Source: Shewanella baltica (lineage in GTDB: Bacteria > Pseudomonadota > Gammaproteobacteria > Enterobacterales > Shewanellaceae). Taken from it: a DNA stretch of 64,000 nt. The DNA lies in contig NZ_UGYM01000002.1 of assembly GCF_900456975.1 (NCBI RefSeq), positions 1,054,001 through 1,118,000 of the forward strand. Reading direction: 5' to 3'. The notes under the pieces are model-generated. The model was not told the DNA's origin and searched no databases. It saw only the letters and a list, made by a program, of their open reading frames with translations. The position numbers and the translations under genes were made by a program. Of the stretch, positions 50,855 through 61,175 are shown piece by piece. Positions within the stretch are counted from its first letter, which is position 1; every line of letters starts with the position of its first letter.

Positions 50855-52042
50855 ATGAAGTCTTGGTGCAAAAACCTGCTAGCCGCCGGATTAAGTCTGG
50901 CCATGTTATCCGCCTGTTCGTCGAGCGATGTTGAAGACGAGCCTGTCAGTGAGTTAACTGCCATTCAGGCGACAGTGTTCCCTGAAGTAAGTTGGAGCGC
51001 CTCTGTCGGTGATGGTGTGGGTGATTATTATTCTCGCCTCGCTCCCGCAGTCCGTTATGGAAAAATCTTTGCTGCCGATCGTTATGGCGAAGTCACCGCG
51101 TTTGATGAAGCGACTGGCGAGCGCGTTTGGACTAAAGATTTCAGCGAAGAATTTCGTGATAACGCGTTAGCAAAAAACAAAGGTGCGCGTATTGCCGCCG
51201 GCGTGACTGCTGCGCGTAATAAAGTCTTTTTAGGTGGTGAAAGCGGCCTGTTAGCTGCGCTGAACGCCGAAGATGGCCAAGTGTTATGGCATGTGATTGC
51301 GGGCGGAGAATTATTATCAGCACCAACGGTTGCCGATGACGTCGTGGTTGTCAGCACCAGCTCAGGTTCACTCGAAGCCTTTAACGTCGATACTGGCGCT
51401 AAGTTATGGGTGTATGAAATGCAATTGCCGAATCTGACCCTGCGCGGTACAGGTTCTGCAGCTTATGAAGCGGGCGGTTTCTTCATCGGTACTGCCGATG
51501 GCAAAGTGGCTGTTGTGATTAAAAACAATGGTCAAGCTGCATGGGAACAGGCAATTTACAATCCAACGGGCGGTAATGAGTTTACGCGTATGGCCGACGT
51601 GGATATGACGCCGCTGATCCTTGGCGACAACTTATATGCGGTGAGCTACAACGGTAACTTAGTGTCGATGGAACTGCGCACGGGTCGAGTTGTGTGGACA
51701 CGTAAGTATTCTAGCTTTAACGAGTTAGCATCAGCGGGCTTAAGTTTGTTCGTCGTTGACGATCACAGCCGTATCTACTCAGTTGATAAACGTAACGGTC
51801 TAGAACTGTGGAGCAACTCAGAGTTAGCTAACCGCACTCTGACGTCACCAGCTGTGTATAAAGACTATTTAGTTGTGGGTGATTTCGAAGGTTATTTACA
51901 CTTCATCGATCGCAGTACAGGGACGATTGTGGGTCGTGTCCAAGTGGACAGCTCTGGATTATACAGCCAGCCATTAGTGGTTGACGATAAAATCTATGTT
52001 CAAGGTCGCAGTGGAAAGTTAGCTGTTGTAACACTTCCATAG
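50855..52042 (+). CDS. bamB: Outer-membrane protein assembly lipoprotein BamB
   Basis: Lipoprotein of the BAM complex that inserts beta-barrel proteins into the outer membrane. The 395-residue chain has a signal with lipobox LSAC (about residue 21), then an eight-bladed beta-propeller of PQQ-like repeats such as VTAFDEATGERVWTKDFS, LAALNAEDGQVLWHV and LEAFNVDTGAKLWVYEM. The ATG at 50855 is chosen with AGGGA upstream. It lies between yfgM and der, as in E. coli. Confidence 0.95.
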   Translation: MKSWCKNLLAAGLSLAMLSACSSSDVEDEPVSELTAIQATVFPEVSWSASVGDGVGDYYSRLAPAVRYGKIFAADRYGEVTAFDEATGERVWTKDFSEEFRDNALAKNKGARIAAGVTAARNKVFLGGESGLLAALNAEDGQVLWHVIAGGELLSAPTVADDVVVVSTSSGSLEAFNVDTGAKLWVYEMQLPNLTLRGTGSAAYEAGGFFIGTADGKVAVVIKNNGQAAWEQAIYNPTGGNEFTRMADVDMTPLILGDNLYAVSYNGNLVSMELRTGRVVWTRKYSSFNELASAGLSLFVVDDHSRIYSVDKRNGLELWSNSELANRTLTSPAVYKDYLVVGDFEGYLHFIDRSTGTIVGRVQVDSSGLYSQPLVVDDKIYVQGRSGKLAVVTLP

Positions 52043-52062
52043 TTAAAAGTGTTATCCTTGTA

Positions 52063-52095
52063 GAGCCCCTGGAAGTGTGTTCCGGGGGCTTTTTA
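52063..52095 (+). terminator. Rho-independent terminator between bamB and der
   Basis: AGCCCCTGGAA/TTCCGGGGGCT forms an 11-bp stem with minor mismatch and a 6-nt loop followed by T5. It lies 20 bp after bamB and 27 bp before the der start. Confidence 0.75.
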
Positions 52096-52121
52096 TTGAA
52101 AAGTTTTTTAGAGGCAAAATC

Positions 52122-53588
52122 ATGATCCCTGTAGTGGCCCTTGTTGGTCGGCCGAACGTCGGTAAATCCACCCTATTTAATCGCCTTACGCGCACGCGTG
52201 ATGCGCTGGTTGCTGACTTTCCTGGCCTAACACGTGACCGTAAATATGGTCGAGCATTCTTATCCGGCTATGAGTTCATTGTGGTCGATACCGGCGGTAT
52301 CGATGGCACTGAAGAAGGGATCGAGACGAAAATGGCTGAGCAATCCCTTGCCGCCATTGAAGAAGCCGATGTTGTTCTATTTATGACCGATGCGCGCGCG
52401 GGTTTAACCGCTGCGGATCTGTCGATTGCACAGCACTTACGTAGCCGTGAAAAAACCACTTTCGTGGTTGCGAACAAAGTAGACGGTATCGATGCCGATT
52501 CGGCCTGTGCTGAGTTTTGGTCTTTAGGTCTAGGTGAAGTTTACCAAATGGCGGCGTCTCAAGGACGCGGCGTGACCAACATGATTGAATACGCGCTGAC
52601 TCCTTATGCCGAAGCGATGGGCATTGTGCGTCAAGGCGAAGACGAAGTTACTGAAGAGCGTGAATATACCGAAGAAGAAGCGGAAGCTGAGCAAAAGCGT
52701 CTGCAAGATTTGCCTATCAAGCTGGCGATCATCGGTAAACCTAACGTCGGTAAGTCAACCCTGACTAACCGTATTCTAGGTGAAGAGCGCGTTGTGGTAT
52801 TTGATGAACCCGGCACGACCCGTGACAGTATTTACATTCCAATGGAACGTGAAGGTCGCGAGTACGTGATTATTGATACCGCGGGTGTTCGTCGTCGCAG
52901 TAAAGTACATCAAGTCATTGAGAAATTCTCAGTGATCAAAACCTTGAAAGCGGTTGAAGATGCTAACGTGGTGTTACTTATCATCGATGCCCGTGAAGGT
53001 ATCGCCGAGCAAGATTTAGGTCTGTTAGGTTTCGCACTCAATGCGGGTCGCGCTTTAGTTATTGCCGTCAACAAGTGGGATGGTATCGACCAAGGTATTA
53101 AAGATCGCGTTAAGAGCGAGCTTGACCGTCGTCTTGGTTTTATCGACTTTGCCCGTATTCACTTTATTTCGGCGCTGCACGGTACCGGTGTTGGCCATTT
53201 ATTTGAATCGATTGAAGAAGCCTACGACAGTGCTACGCGCCGCGTCAGTACTTCTATGCTGACACGTATCATGCAAATGTCGCAGGACGATCACCAGCCG
53301 CCATTAGTGAATGGTCGCCGAGTGAAGCTTAAATACGCTCACGCCGGTGGTTATAATCCGCCAATCGTGGTCATTCACGGTAACCAAGTGAGTAGACTGC
53401 CAGACTCGTATAAGCGCTACATGATGAACTACTTCCGTCGTTCATTGAAAGTGGTGGGCACACCAATCCAGCTACGTTTCCAAGAGGGTGATAACCCATT
53501 TGAAAACAAGACTGAGAAGTTGACTATGAGCCAAGAGCGTCGCCGCAAGCGCGCACAAAGCCATATCAAAGACAGAAAAACCAAATAG
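52122..53588 (+). CDS. der: Ribosome biogenesis GTPase Der (EngA)
   Basis: Essential GTPase with two consecutive G domains, needed for 50S assembly. The 488-residue protein has a first P-loop GRPNVGKS (8-15) with DTGG and NKVD motifs, an acidic linker (about 165-200, rich in Glu), a second P-loop GKPNVGKS (about 207-214) with DTAG and NKWD, and a C-terminal KH-like domain. The start is ATG 52122, behind GAGG; a reading from 52077 would include the terminator hairpin. Confidence 0.97.
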   Translation: MIPVVALVGRPNVGKSTLFNRLTRTRDALVADFPGLTRDRKYGRAFLSGYEFIVVDTGGIDGTEEGIETKMAEQSLAAIEEADVVLFMTDARAGLTAADLSIAQHLRSREKTTFVVANKVDGIDADSACAEFWSLGLGEVYQMAASQGRGVTNMIEYALTPYAEAMGIVRQGEDEVTEEREYTEEEAEAEQKRLQDLPIKLAIIGKPNVGKSTLTNRILGEERVVVFDEPGTTRDSIYIPMEREGREYVIIDTAGVRRRSKVHQVIEKFSVIKTLKAVEDANVVLLIIDAREGIAEQDLGLLGFALNAGRALVIAVNKWDGIDQGIKDRVKSELDRRLGFIDFARIHFISALHGTGVGHLFESIEEAYDSATRRVSTSMLTRIMQMSQDDHQPPLVNGRRVKLKYAHAGGYNPPIVVIHGNQVSRLPDSYKRYMMNYFRRSLKVVGTPIQLRFQEGDNPFENKTEKLTMSQERRRKRAQSHIKDRKTK

Positions 53589-53614
53589 TGTTTTTTACCA
53601 GACACATTTGAAAC

Positions 53615-53640
53615 AAAAGGAACCTTAGGGTTCCTTTTGT
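53615..53640 (+). terminator. Rho-independent terminator after der
   Basis: AAAAGGAACC TTAG GGTTCCTTTT, a 10-bp stem with T-rich end, between convergent der and xseA. Confidence 0.75.
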
Positions 53641-53710
53641 GTTTTAAGACTATTTCAGCCTTACTTAAACTATGCCAGCCTTGGTTAGATTATTTCTGCG
53701 TCATATAGAT

Positions 53711-55057
53711 TTATTCGAGCGGCTTGATCTGAGTGACGGTTGATATTACTTGTCCATGGCGCAAGCGGGTTTGCAGGCTATCACCGATTGTCAGTTTATC
53801 CGTGGAGTCGACCACTTGATTGTGGATGTCAGTGGTGATGCTGTAACCACGGCTCAAGGTAGCAAGCGGACTGACGGTTTCGAGTTGATGGGCCGCGTAT
53901 TTTATCCGTTGCTCACTTTGGCTCAGTTTGTCCTGTAATGCATCCTGTAAGCGACTCGCAAGATAACTTAGGCGGTTACCCTCAATGGTGAGCTTATGCT
54001 TGGGAGATTGCTGTTCAAGGCGACTTGCGAGCAACTGCTGACGGCGGCTGAGTATGTGCAAGCGATTCGACAGCGCCGACTCCAGTCTTAATTGCATCTC
54101 ATCGAATCTTTGCTCGAACTGTTGCAAGGTGCGTTTGGGATCTTGGCGCTGTAGTCTGTGCTCAAGCAAACTGAGCCGTCTTTCTTGCTTAAGTTGATAA
54201 TGTTTCGCACTTTGTTGCAGGCGCGATAAGGCTGTTGCGAGTTTTTGCGCCTTATTGTCGCTATCTTGGGATAACAACTCGGCACCTGCAGACGGTGTTG
54301 GGGCGCGAATATCAGCAACGTAATCACTGATGGTGGTGTCGACTTCGTGGCCGACGGCGCTGACTACGGGCAGGGCGCTGTTATAAATTGTGTGGGCGAG
54401 GGCTTCGCTGTTAAAACACCACAAATCTTCAAGCGAACCGCCGCCACGGGTAAGCAGTAATACGTCGACCTCTAAACGCTGGTTGGCGATATTGATTGCC
54501 TGACAAATACTCTGCGCTGCAGTTTCGCCTTGAACTTGAGTCGGATAGATAATGACTTCAATTGAAGGGTCGCGCCTTGCGAGTACGTGTAGAACATCGC
54601 GAATCGCTGCGCCGGTTGGCGAAGTAATAACGCCAATACGTTGGATATTTTTCGGCAATGGTCTTTTGGTGTCGGCGGCGAATAATCCATCGGCGGCGAG
54701 CTTCATTTTGAGCGCATCGAACTGCTGGGCGAGTAATCCATCCCCTGCGGGCAGCATGGAGTCAATTAATAATTGATAGTCGCCTCTGGGTTCATACACG
54801 CTGATCGCGCCTTTGACTAACACTTGCTGACCATTGATGGGCTTAAAGCTGACCGTTTGGTTACGGCCTTTAAACATGGCGCAACGGATCTGGGAAGAGT
54901 GGTCTTTTAAGGTGAGATACCAATGACCTGAGCTGGGGGAGGAAAAGTTGGATATTTCGCCATTGAGCCAAATTTTACCCAGTTGTCCCTCGAGAATTTG
55001 TCTGACTTCACCATTGAGCCGCGAGACAGTATAAATATTGTTTTTGGTGCCTTGCAT
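53711..55057 (-). CDS. xseA: Exodeoxyribonuclease VII large subunit XseA
   Basis: Large subunit of the ssDNA exonuclease VII. The 448-residue protein has an N-terminal OB-fold (about 10-105, [29 protein letters not shown]), the catalytic core (about 125-320) with [34 protein letters not shown] and [27 protein letters not shown], then long coiled-coil helices (about 280-400). The ATG at 55057 is used; a TTG four codons upstream is possible. It is divergent from guaB with 120 bp between the starts. Confidence 0.96.
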   Translation of the reverse strand: MQGTKNNIYTVSRLNGEVRQILEGQLGKIWLNGEISNFSSPSSGHWYLTLKDHSSQIRCAMFKGRNQTVSFKPINGQQVLVKGAISVYEPRGDYQLLIDSMLPAGDGLLAQQFDALKMKLAADGLFAADTKRPLPKNIQRIGVITSPTGAAIRDVLHVLARRDPSIEVIIYPTQVQGETAAQSICQAINIANQRLEVDVLLLTRGGGSLEDLWCFNSEALAHTIYNSALPVVSAVGHEVDTTISDYVADIRAPTPSAGAELLSQDSDNKAQKLATALSRLQQSAKHYQLKQERRLSLLEHRLQRQDPKRTLQQFEQRFDEMQLRLESALSNRLHILSRRQQLLASRLEQQSPKHKLTIEGNRLSYLASRLQDALQDKLSQSEQRIKYAAHQLETVSPLATLSRGYSITTDIHNQVVDSTDKLTIGDSLQTRLRHGQVISTVTQIKPLE

Positions 55058-55177
55058 CGAATTACTCAATTAAATGGGGATATTTGCTATTTTCCATTTA
55101 CCAGTGCCGATATGCAAGGTATAATCCCGCCGCAATATTTCACCTCTAAATCCTACTCAACTGGGGAGATGTTGCAT

Positions 55178-56644
55178 ATGCTACGTTTAATTAAAGAAGC
55201 GCTTACTTTTGACGATGTGTTGCTTGTTCCTGCGCATTCGACTGTACTCCCAAATACCGCCATTCTTAAAACTCGCCTGACCAATACCATAGAATTGAAT
55301 ATCCCACTTGTGTCTGCCGCTATGGACACAGTTACCGAAGCTCGTCTTGCGATCGCTATGGCGCAGGAAGGCGGCTTAGGCTTTATTCATAAAAACATGA
55401 GCATTGAAAAACAAGCCGAAGAAGTTCGTAAAGTAAAAATTTACGAAGCGGGCGTGGTTCAACAACCTGTAACTGTGACACCATCAACGACCTTAGCCGA
55501 TCTGAAAGTGTTAACACTGAAGAATGGTTTTGCGGGTTATCCCGTGGTTAACGAAGCAAACGAGCTGGTCGGTATCATTACTGGCCGTGACGTACGTTTC
55601 GTGACGGATTGGAGCAAAACGGTAGAGGAAGTGATGACGCCTAAAGCGCGTTTAGTCACAGTTGCCGAAGGCACTAAATTAGATGAAGTGCAAAAGTTGA
55701 TGCACTCACACCGTATCGAAAAAGTGCTTGTGGTTGATGATAACTATAAGCTGAAAGGCCTCATCACAGTTAAAGACTTCGAGAAAGCCGAACGTAAACC
55801 TAACGCCTGTAAAGATGAGTTAGGCCGTTTACGTGTTGGCGCTGCAGTTGGTGCGGGCGCAGGTAACGAAGAGCGAGTTGACGCACTCGTTAAAGCTGGC
55901 GTTGACGTATTACTTATCGATTCTTCCCACGGACATTCAGAAGGCGTTTTACAGCGCATTCGTGAAACTCGCGCAAAACATCCTGATTTGCAAATTATCG
56001 GCGGTAACGTTGCCACGGCTGAAGGCGCATTAGCGCTGGTCGAAGCGGGCGTTAACGCAGTTAAAGTGGGCATTGGCCCTGGTTCTATCTGTACGACTCG
56101 TATCGTAACTGGTGTTGGCGTGCCACAAATCACAGCCGTTTCAGATGCTGCCGCAGCCATGAAGAGCCTAGGTATTCCTGTTATTGCCGATGGTGGTATT
56201 CGTTTCTCTGGTGACTTAGCCAAAGCATTAGCCGCGGGTGCATCTTGCATCATGGCGGGCTCAATGTTTGCGGGAACTGAGGAAGCGCCAGGCGAAACTG
56301 AACTTTATCAAGGCCGTGCATACAAGTCATATCGCGGCATGGGTTCTTTAGGCGCTATGTCTCAAGGATCTTCTGACCGTTATTTCCAATCCGATAATGC
56401 TGCCGATAAGTTAGTCCCAGAAGGTGTTGAAGCGCGCGTGCCTTACAAAGGCAAGTTGAAGGAAATCATCCATCAACATATGGGCGGTCTGCGTTCATGC
56501 ATGGGCTTAACGGGTTGTGCCACCATTCTAGAACTGAATGAAAAAGCCCAATTTGTGAAAGTGACTTCAGCAGGCATGGGCGAGTCCCATGTGCACGATG
56601 TTACTATCACTAAAGAAGCACCGAACTACCGTTCAGGTTCTTAA
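55178..56644 (+). CDS. guaB: Inosine-5'-monophosphate dehydrogenase GuaB
   Basis: Oxidises IMP to XMP, the committed step of GMP synthesis. The 488-residue enzyme has the same length as E. coli Gua[22 protein letters not shown] at the start, a CBS pair inserted at about 93-210, the catalytic loop [19 protein letters not shown] with the active-site cysteine (about 305), and the flap motif [16 protein letters not shown] lies 9 nt before the ATG at 55178; a longer in-frame reading from 54983 overlaps xseA and is rejected. guaA follows after 120 bp. Confidence 0.97.
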   Translation: MLRLIKEALTFDDVLLVPAHSTVLPNTAILKTRLTNTIELNIPLVSAAMDTVTEARLAIAMAQEGGLGFIHKNMSIEKQAEEVRKVKIYEAGVVQQPVTVTPSTTLADLKVLTLKNGFAGYPVVNEANELVGIITGRDVRFVTDWSKTVEEVMTPKARLVTVAEGTKLDEVQKLMHSHRIEKVLVVDDNYKLKGLITVKDFEKAERKPNACKDELGRLRVGAAVGAGAGNEERVDALVKAGVDVLLIDSSHGHSEGVLQRIRETRAKHPDLQIIGGNVATAEGALALVEAGVNAVKVGIGPGSICTTRIVTGVGVPQITAVSDAAAAMKSLGIPVIADGGIRFSGDLAKALAAGASCIMAGSMFAGTEEAPGETELYQGRAYKSYRGMGSLGAMSQGSSDRYFQSDNAADKLVPEGVEARVPYKGKLKEIIHQHMGGLRSCMGLTGCATILELNEKAQFVKVTSAGMGESHVHDVTITKEAPNYRSGS

Positions 56645-56656
56645 TCGTTTGATAAG

Positions 56657-56683
56657 AGGGGGCGGCAATAAGCCGCCCCTTTG
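56657..56683 (+). terminator. Weak terminator or attenuator between guaB and guaA
   Basis: AGGGGCGGC AATAA GCCGCCCCT is a strong 9-bp stem but is followed by only three T residues, so it may allow read-through into guaA or stabilise the guaB end. Confidence 0.5.
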
Positions 56684-56764
56684 TAAAGCGTGTGATCCAA
56701 TACTCAAGGCTGGCTCTCGCCGCGTTGAGCAATGTTAAAACAATAGATGAGATAAAGGTTACCC

Positions 56765-58342
56765 ATGAGCGATATTCATGAGCACAAGATACTGATCCTC
56801 GATTTTGGATCTCAGTACACTCAACTGATTGCCCGTCGTATCCGTGAAATCGGTGTGTACTGTGAATTATGGGCTTGGGACGTAACAGAAGCCCAAATCC
56901 GCGAATTTGCCCCGAACGGTATTATTCTTGCTGGCGGACCTGAAAGTGTAACGGCTGAAAACTCGCCGCGTGCGCCTGAATACGTATTTACTGCGGGTGT
57001 GCCTGTACTGGGCATTTGCTACGGCATGCAAACCATGTCTGAGCAGCTGGGTGGTAAAGTGATCCAAGGTGTGGGCGAAGGTGAATTCGGCTACGCTCAA
57101 ATTGAAATGCTAACAGATTCCTTGCTATTCAAAGGCATCGAAGATGCGGTTAGCAGCGAAGGTAAACCCTTACTCGACGTATGGATGAGCCACGGCGATA
57201 AAGTGTCGGCCATTCCTGAAGGGTTTGTGGCGGTCGCTAAAACGGATACTTGTCCCTTTGCCGCTATGGCAAACGAAGAGAAGCAATTCTTCGGCGTACA
57301 GTTCCACCCAGAAGTGACCCACACTCGCCAAGGCATGCGGATGTTATCGCACTTTACCTTAGACATTTGTGGTTGTGCGGCTAACTGGAAACCTTCCTCT
57401 ATCATCGAAGATGCGATTGAGCGCTTGAAGAAGCAAATCGGCGATGATGAAGTGATTTTAGGGCTTTCGGGCGGTGTCGATTCTTCGGTTGTGGCTATGT
57501 TGCTGCACCGCGCTATCGGCAAAAAACTGACCTGCGTATTCGTTGATAACGGTTTATTGCGTTTGAACGAAGCCGAGCAAGTGATGGAAATGTTTGGCGA
57601 TCATTTCGGCCTGAATATCATTCATGTTGATGCGGAAAATCGCTTCCTCGATGCGATGAAAGGCGAAGCCGATCCAGAAGCTAAGCGTAAGATCATCGGC
57701 CGCGTATTCGTGGAAATTTTCGATGAAGAATCGAAAAAATGCGCTAATGCAAAATGGCTAGCGCAAGGCACGATTTATCCTGACGTGATTGAATCTGCTG
57801 GCAGCGCCACAGGTAAAGCACATGTGATCAAGTCGCACCATAACGTTGGCGGTTTGCCTGACGATATGGAACTGGGTTTAGTTGAGCCACTGCGCGAACT
57901 GTTCAAAGATGAAGTGCGCAAAATTGGTTTAGAGTTAGGTCTGCCATACAACATGCTTTATCGTCACCCGTTCCCAGGACCAGGTCTTGGTGTGCGTGTT
58001 TTAGGTGAAGTGAAGAAAGAATACTGTGACTTATTGCGCCGCGCCGATGCTATCTTCATCGAAGAACTGCATAAAGCTGACCTGTACAATAAAGTCAGCC
58101 AAGCCTTTACCGTGTTCTTACCTGTACGCTCAGTCGGTGTTATGGGTGATGGCCGTAAATATGATTGGGTTGTGTCACTTCGCGCTGTTGAAACCGTTGA
58201 TTTTATGACTGCCCATTGGGCACATTTGCCGTATGATTTCTTAGGTCGCGTATCAAACCGCATCATCAACGAAGTCGATGGCATTTCCCGCGTGGTTTAC
58301 GATATCTCTGGCAAGCCGCCAGCGACGATCGAATGGGAATAA
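56765..58342 (+). CDS. guaA: GMP synthase (glutamine-hydrolysing) GuaA
   Basis: Converts XMP to GMP using glutamine. The 525-residue protein (E. coli same length) has an N-terminal class I glutamine amidotransferase domain (1-205) with [11 protein letters not shown] containing the nucleophilic cysteine and FHPEVTHT, then the ATP-pyrophosphatase domain with [11 protein letters not shown] (about 231-241) and a C-terminal dimerisation domain ending in [10 protein letters not shown]. Probably co-transcribed at least partly with guaB; a clear terminator follows. Confidence 0.97.
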   Translation: MSDIHEHKILILDFGSQYTQLIARRIREIGVYCELWAWDVTEAQIREFAPNGIILAGGPESVTAENSPRAPEYVFTAGVPVLGICYGMQTMSEQLGGKVIQGVGEGEFGYAQIEMLTDSLLFKGIEDAVSSEGKPLLDVWMSHGDKVSAIPEGFVAVAKTDTCPFAAMANEEKQFFGVQFHPEVTHTRQGMRMLSHFTLDICGCAANWKPSSIIEDAIERLKKQIGDDEVILGLSGGVDSSVVAMLLHRAIGKKLTCVFVDNGLLRLNEAEQVMEMFGDHFGLNIIHVDAENRFLDAMKGEADPEAKRKIIGRVFVEIFDEESKKCANAKWLAQGTIYPDVIESAGSATGKAHVIKSHHNVGGLPDDMELGLVEPLRELFKDEVRKIGLELGLPYNMLYRHPFPGPGLGVRVLGEVKKEYCDLLRRADAIFIEELHKADLYNKVSQAFTVFLPVRSVGVMGDGRKYDWVVSLRAVETVDFMTAHWAHLPYDFLGRVSNRIINEVDGISRVVYDISGKPPATIEWE

Positions 58343-58366
58343 GTTAATTATTTGAATTAACGATTA

Positions 58367-58390
58367 AAAGGCGCCTAGTGCGCCTTTTTT
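58367..58390 (+). terminator. Rho-independent terminator after guaA
   Basis: AAAGGCGC CTAGT GCGCCTTT with a T6 tail. Confidence 0.85.
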
Positions 58391-58494
58391 GTTGTTTGAT
58401 AGATTAATTTAAGTTGAATGACTCAAACGTGAAATATCTGTGTTTGACTGATATAATCCGGCATTATTTTTTGGCTAATCGGTAGAGGGCATGA

Positions 58495-59022
<528 letters not shown>

Positions 59023-59043
59023 ACAGCGGTAAAAGCGACAGGA

Positions 59044-59163
59044 TTAATCCTGAGACTGAATAAAAGTAAAGAACAGTTTCTGACGATTCAAAATACGACG
59101 ATGGCGAACTTTGAGTAAAGTACGACGACGCGCGACAGTATTGCTGATGGTTTTTCTTCTCAT
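59044..59163 (-). CDS. Candidate 39-residue highly basic small protein
   Basis: An ATG at 59163 opens a 39-codon frame ending at TAA (59044-59046). The product starts MRRKTISNTVARRRTLLKVR and has twelve Arg/Lys in 39 residues, with a hydrophobic LFFTFI near the end. GGGG lies five bases upstream of the ATG. The frame is on the opposite strand to tadA, just beyond its stop, and downstream of mltF on the same strand, so it could be the tail of the mltF transcript. No family recognised. Confidence 0.4.
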   Translation of the reverse strand: MRRKTISNTVARRRTLLKVRHRRILNRQKLFFTFIQSQD

Positions 59164-59467
59164 ATTGACCCCATTCATTGTTATTATCGATGCCCTGCAG
59201 AGATGTATCGCAGGTCATAACCCCAAGACAGTAGCAGTTGCACTTGAGTGCAGCAATAGCACTGGTCAGATAAGCTGAACTAAGTGATGTTTTAATCGTA
59301 AACCTGAGTTGGATCCAGCCCAGTTAAGCCAGCTTGGATCTAGTTTTGACTCTAGCTCTAGCTTCTAAACCTAAGCTCACTGAGATCACTGAGCTTAGAT
59401 CTAGAAGCTGGTTCTATTCATCATTGTCTAGAAACCTAGCTCTAACGCTTGGCTCAGGCAATGCAGA
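59164..59467. other. Region between the small ORF and mltF, rich in CTAG/AGCT repeats
   Basis: About 300 bp without a supported gene. It is unusually rich in short CTAG, AGCT and TCTAG words between about 59330 and 59445 and contains the large hairpin at 59360-59409. A 77-codon open frame starting at 59334 overlaps mltF on the other strand and is not credible. Confidence 0.4.
59360..59409. repeat. Large interrupted hairpin downstream of mltF
   Basis: AGCTTCTA pairs with TAGAAGCT (59360-59367, 59402-59409), then a 4/4 internal loop (AACC opposite GATC), then TAAGCTCA pairs with TGAGCTTA (59372-59379, 59390-59397) around a 10-nt loop. There is no T run on either side, so it is more an mRNA end or DNA structure than a plain terminator. 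Confidence 0.55.
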
Positions 59468-60898
59468 TTACTTAGGTTGTTCTGGGCTTAATGTTCCAGC
59501 GGGAATGGCGGGTTCTTCCGACGCAAGATCGCTCGGTTCTTCTTCGGGGTTTTGCTGTTTCGACTGATTATCCACCCAGACTAATGTGTCGTAGTAGCGG
59601 CGAATACTGTCGACGTAATGGACGGCTTCACTGCCACGGGCATAGCCGTAGCGGGTTTTTTGATAGTACTTACGTTTTTGCAGCAGTGGCAGCACTTTCT
59701 TTAAATCTCGCCACGCATTTGGATTTAATTCCATCGATTCGGCCAGCTTTCGCGCATCTTCAACATGGGCATACCCTATGTTGTAGGACGCCAGTGCAAA
59801 CCACATGCGTTGACTCTCGGGAATGGATTCCGGCAGACGATTGATCATATCGTTCAAATAAGCCGCGCCGCCGCGGATGCTTTCTTCCGCATCCAAACGG
59901 TTGGTGATGCCAATTTCTTTTGCTGTAGGTTGAGTCAACATCATCATGCCGCGTACCCCCGTTGCCGATCGGGCATGGGGATTCCAATGAGACTCTTGAT
60001 AGCTAGTCGCCGCAAGCTTACGCCAATCTAAATTGCCCGCATGGGTTTCAAATAACTGACGATAGCGGGGCAAGACGGTTTCGATGGCGCGAATAAATGC
60101 CCGAGTATCGACATAATCGAAGCGTTTCACATGACCAAAGTATTTCTCGTTGAGATGATCGAGCGTGCCGGCCAGTTTTTCTTGGTGCCAAAAGGCCAGT
60201 AACTGACTCATGAGTTCATCACTGCGGGTCGGCGGCAATAGCCAGACCACATCGAGCTTTTCTTCAAGTACGGGGCCTGAACGCAGATCGGGCAAGTAGC
60301 GGCGGTTGATTTGTACGCTGCTGGAGTCGGCGATAGTGTAGTCAATTTCTTTATTCGCGATCATGGCCAGCAATTCTTCACTGTCTTTGTCGGTAATTTG
60401 ATCCCACACCAGCGTCGGATAATGCTTTTGCAATTGAGTTAATGTCTCGACAAAGGAAGAGTCAGCGATGACAGTGATCTTACCTTTTAAGTCGCTGATG
60501 TCTTTGGGCGCTGGCATGCCTTCGCGATACACCAATACTTGATTAACGCGGTACAGCGGCGGTCCTAGGCGGAACTGTTCTCGCCTTGCGGGTGTTTCTG
60601 TCATGCCCGCAGCAATCAGGTCGATTTCATTCTTTTTAAGGGCTTCGTACAGCTCGGTGCGGTTAGTGTAGGGCACCATTTTTAAGGGCACATCTAAGTA
60701 TTCGGCGAACAGTACCGCCATATCGTAATCGAAACCGCTATCACCTTGGCCCGATGTCATATAAATCTGTGGGCCGTAAAGTGTGCCGACTCTTAACTCA
60801 GTTAATTTCTTCGGCACGAATTCTGTTTCGTCCACGGTCACCTGCTGACAGGCAGTCAGTAAGAAACCTAAGATAAGAGCGAACAGGAATCGTGTCAT
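59468..60898 (-). CDS. mltF: Membrane-bound lytic murein transglycosylase F (MltF)
   Basis: Outer-membrane lipoprotein that cleaves peptidoglycan glycan strands. The 476-residue protein has a lipoprotein signal ending LLTAC (Cys17), an N-terminal solute-binding-like regulatory domain (about 30-265, [25 protein letters not shown]), and a C-terminal SLT domain (about 290-440) with the catalytic glutamate in [16 protein letters not shown] and [30 protein letters not shown]. The tail is low complexity (Glu/Pro-rich). It is divergent from purL, as is common. Confidence 0.95.
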   Translation of the reverse strand: MTRFLFALILGFLLTACQQVTVDETEFVPKKLTELRVGTLYGPQIYMTSGQGDSGFDYDMAVLFAEYLDVPLKMVPYTNRTELYEALKKNEIDLIAAGMTETPARREQFRLGPPLYRVNQVLVYREGMPAPKDISDLKGKITVIADSSFVETLTQLQKHYPTLVWDQITDKDSEELLAMIANKEIDYTIADSSSVQINRRYLPDLRSGPVLEEKLDVVWLLPPTRSDELMSQLLAFWHQEKLAGTLDHLNEKYFGHVKRFDYVDTRAFIRAIETVLPRYRQLFETHAGNLDWRKLAATSYQESHWNPHARSATGVRGMMMLTQPTAKEIGITNRLDAEESIRGGAAYLNDMINRLPESIPESQRMWFALASYNIGYAHVEDARKLAESMELNPNAWRDLKKVLPLLQKRKYYQKTRYGYARGSEAVHYVDSIRRYYDTLVWVDNQSKQQNPEEEPSDLASEEPAIPAGTLSPEQPK

Positions 60899-61175
60899 TA
60901 AATGTGCTTATAGTAAATAAAATCAATATTATAGATAGCGAGTTAACAGTGGGGCATGCGTGGTGAACTGGCCGACATTGGTGGGATTATATCCGTTTGT
61001 CTGCGATAACGTAAAAAAATCATTCGTGGGGGAAAATGGCGACTTAAAATGGTCGCGTTTTTTATATCACAGGAAACACTGTTTTGCGTAAGGTCACAGG
61101 TGATTTGTGGCAGACATTTCCTTATAATAGCGCCACCTCTGACCCCTGCAATAATAAATAATAAGGTGAATAGAC
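60899..61175. promoter_or_regulatory. Divergent mltF/purL promoter region
   Basis: 277 bp with no gene. It must hold the promoters of both genes; no convincing PurR operator or riboswitch was recognised. Confidence 0.4.

Noticed and set aside
54983..55177. Longer N-terminus for guaB
   Set aside because: It overlaps xseA on the other strand; the start at 55178 has a good ribosome binding site and gives exactly the known IMP dehydrogenase length.
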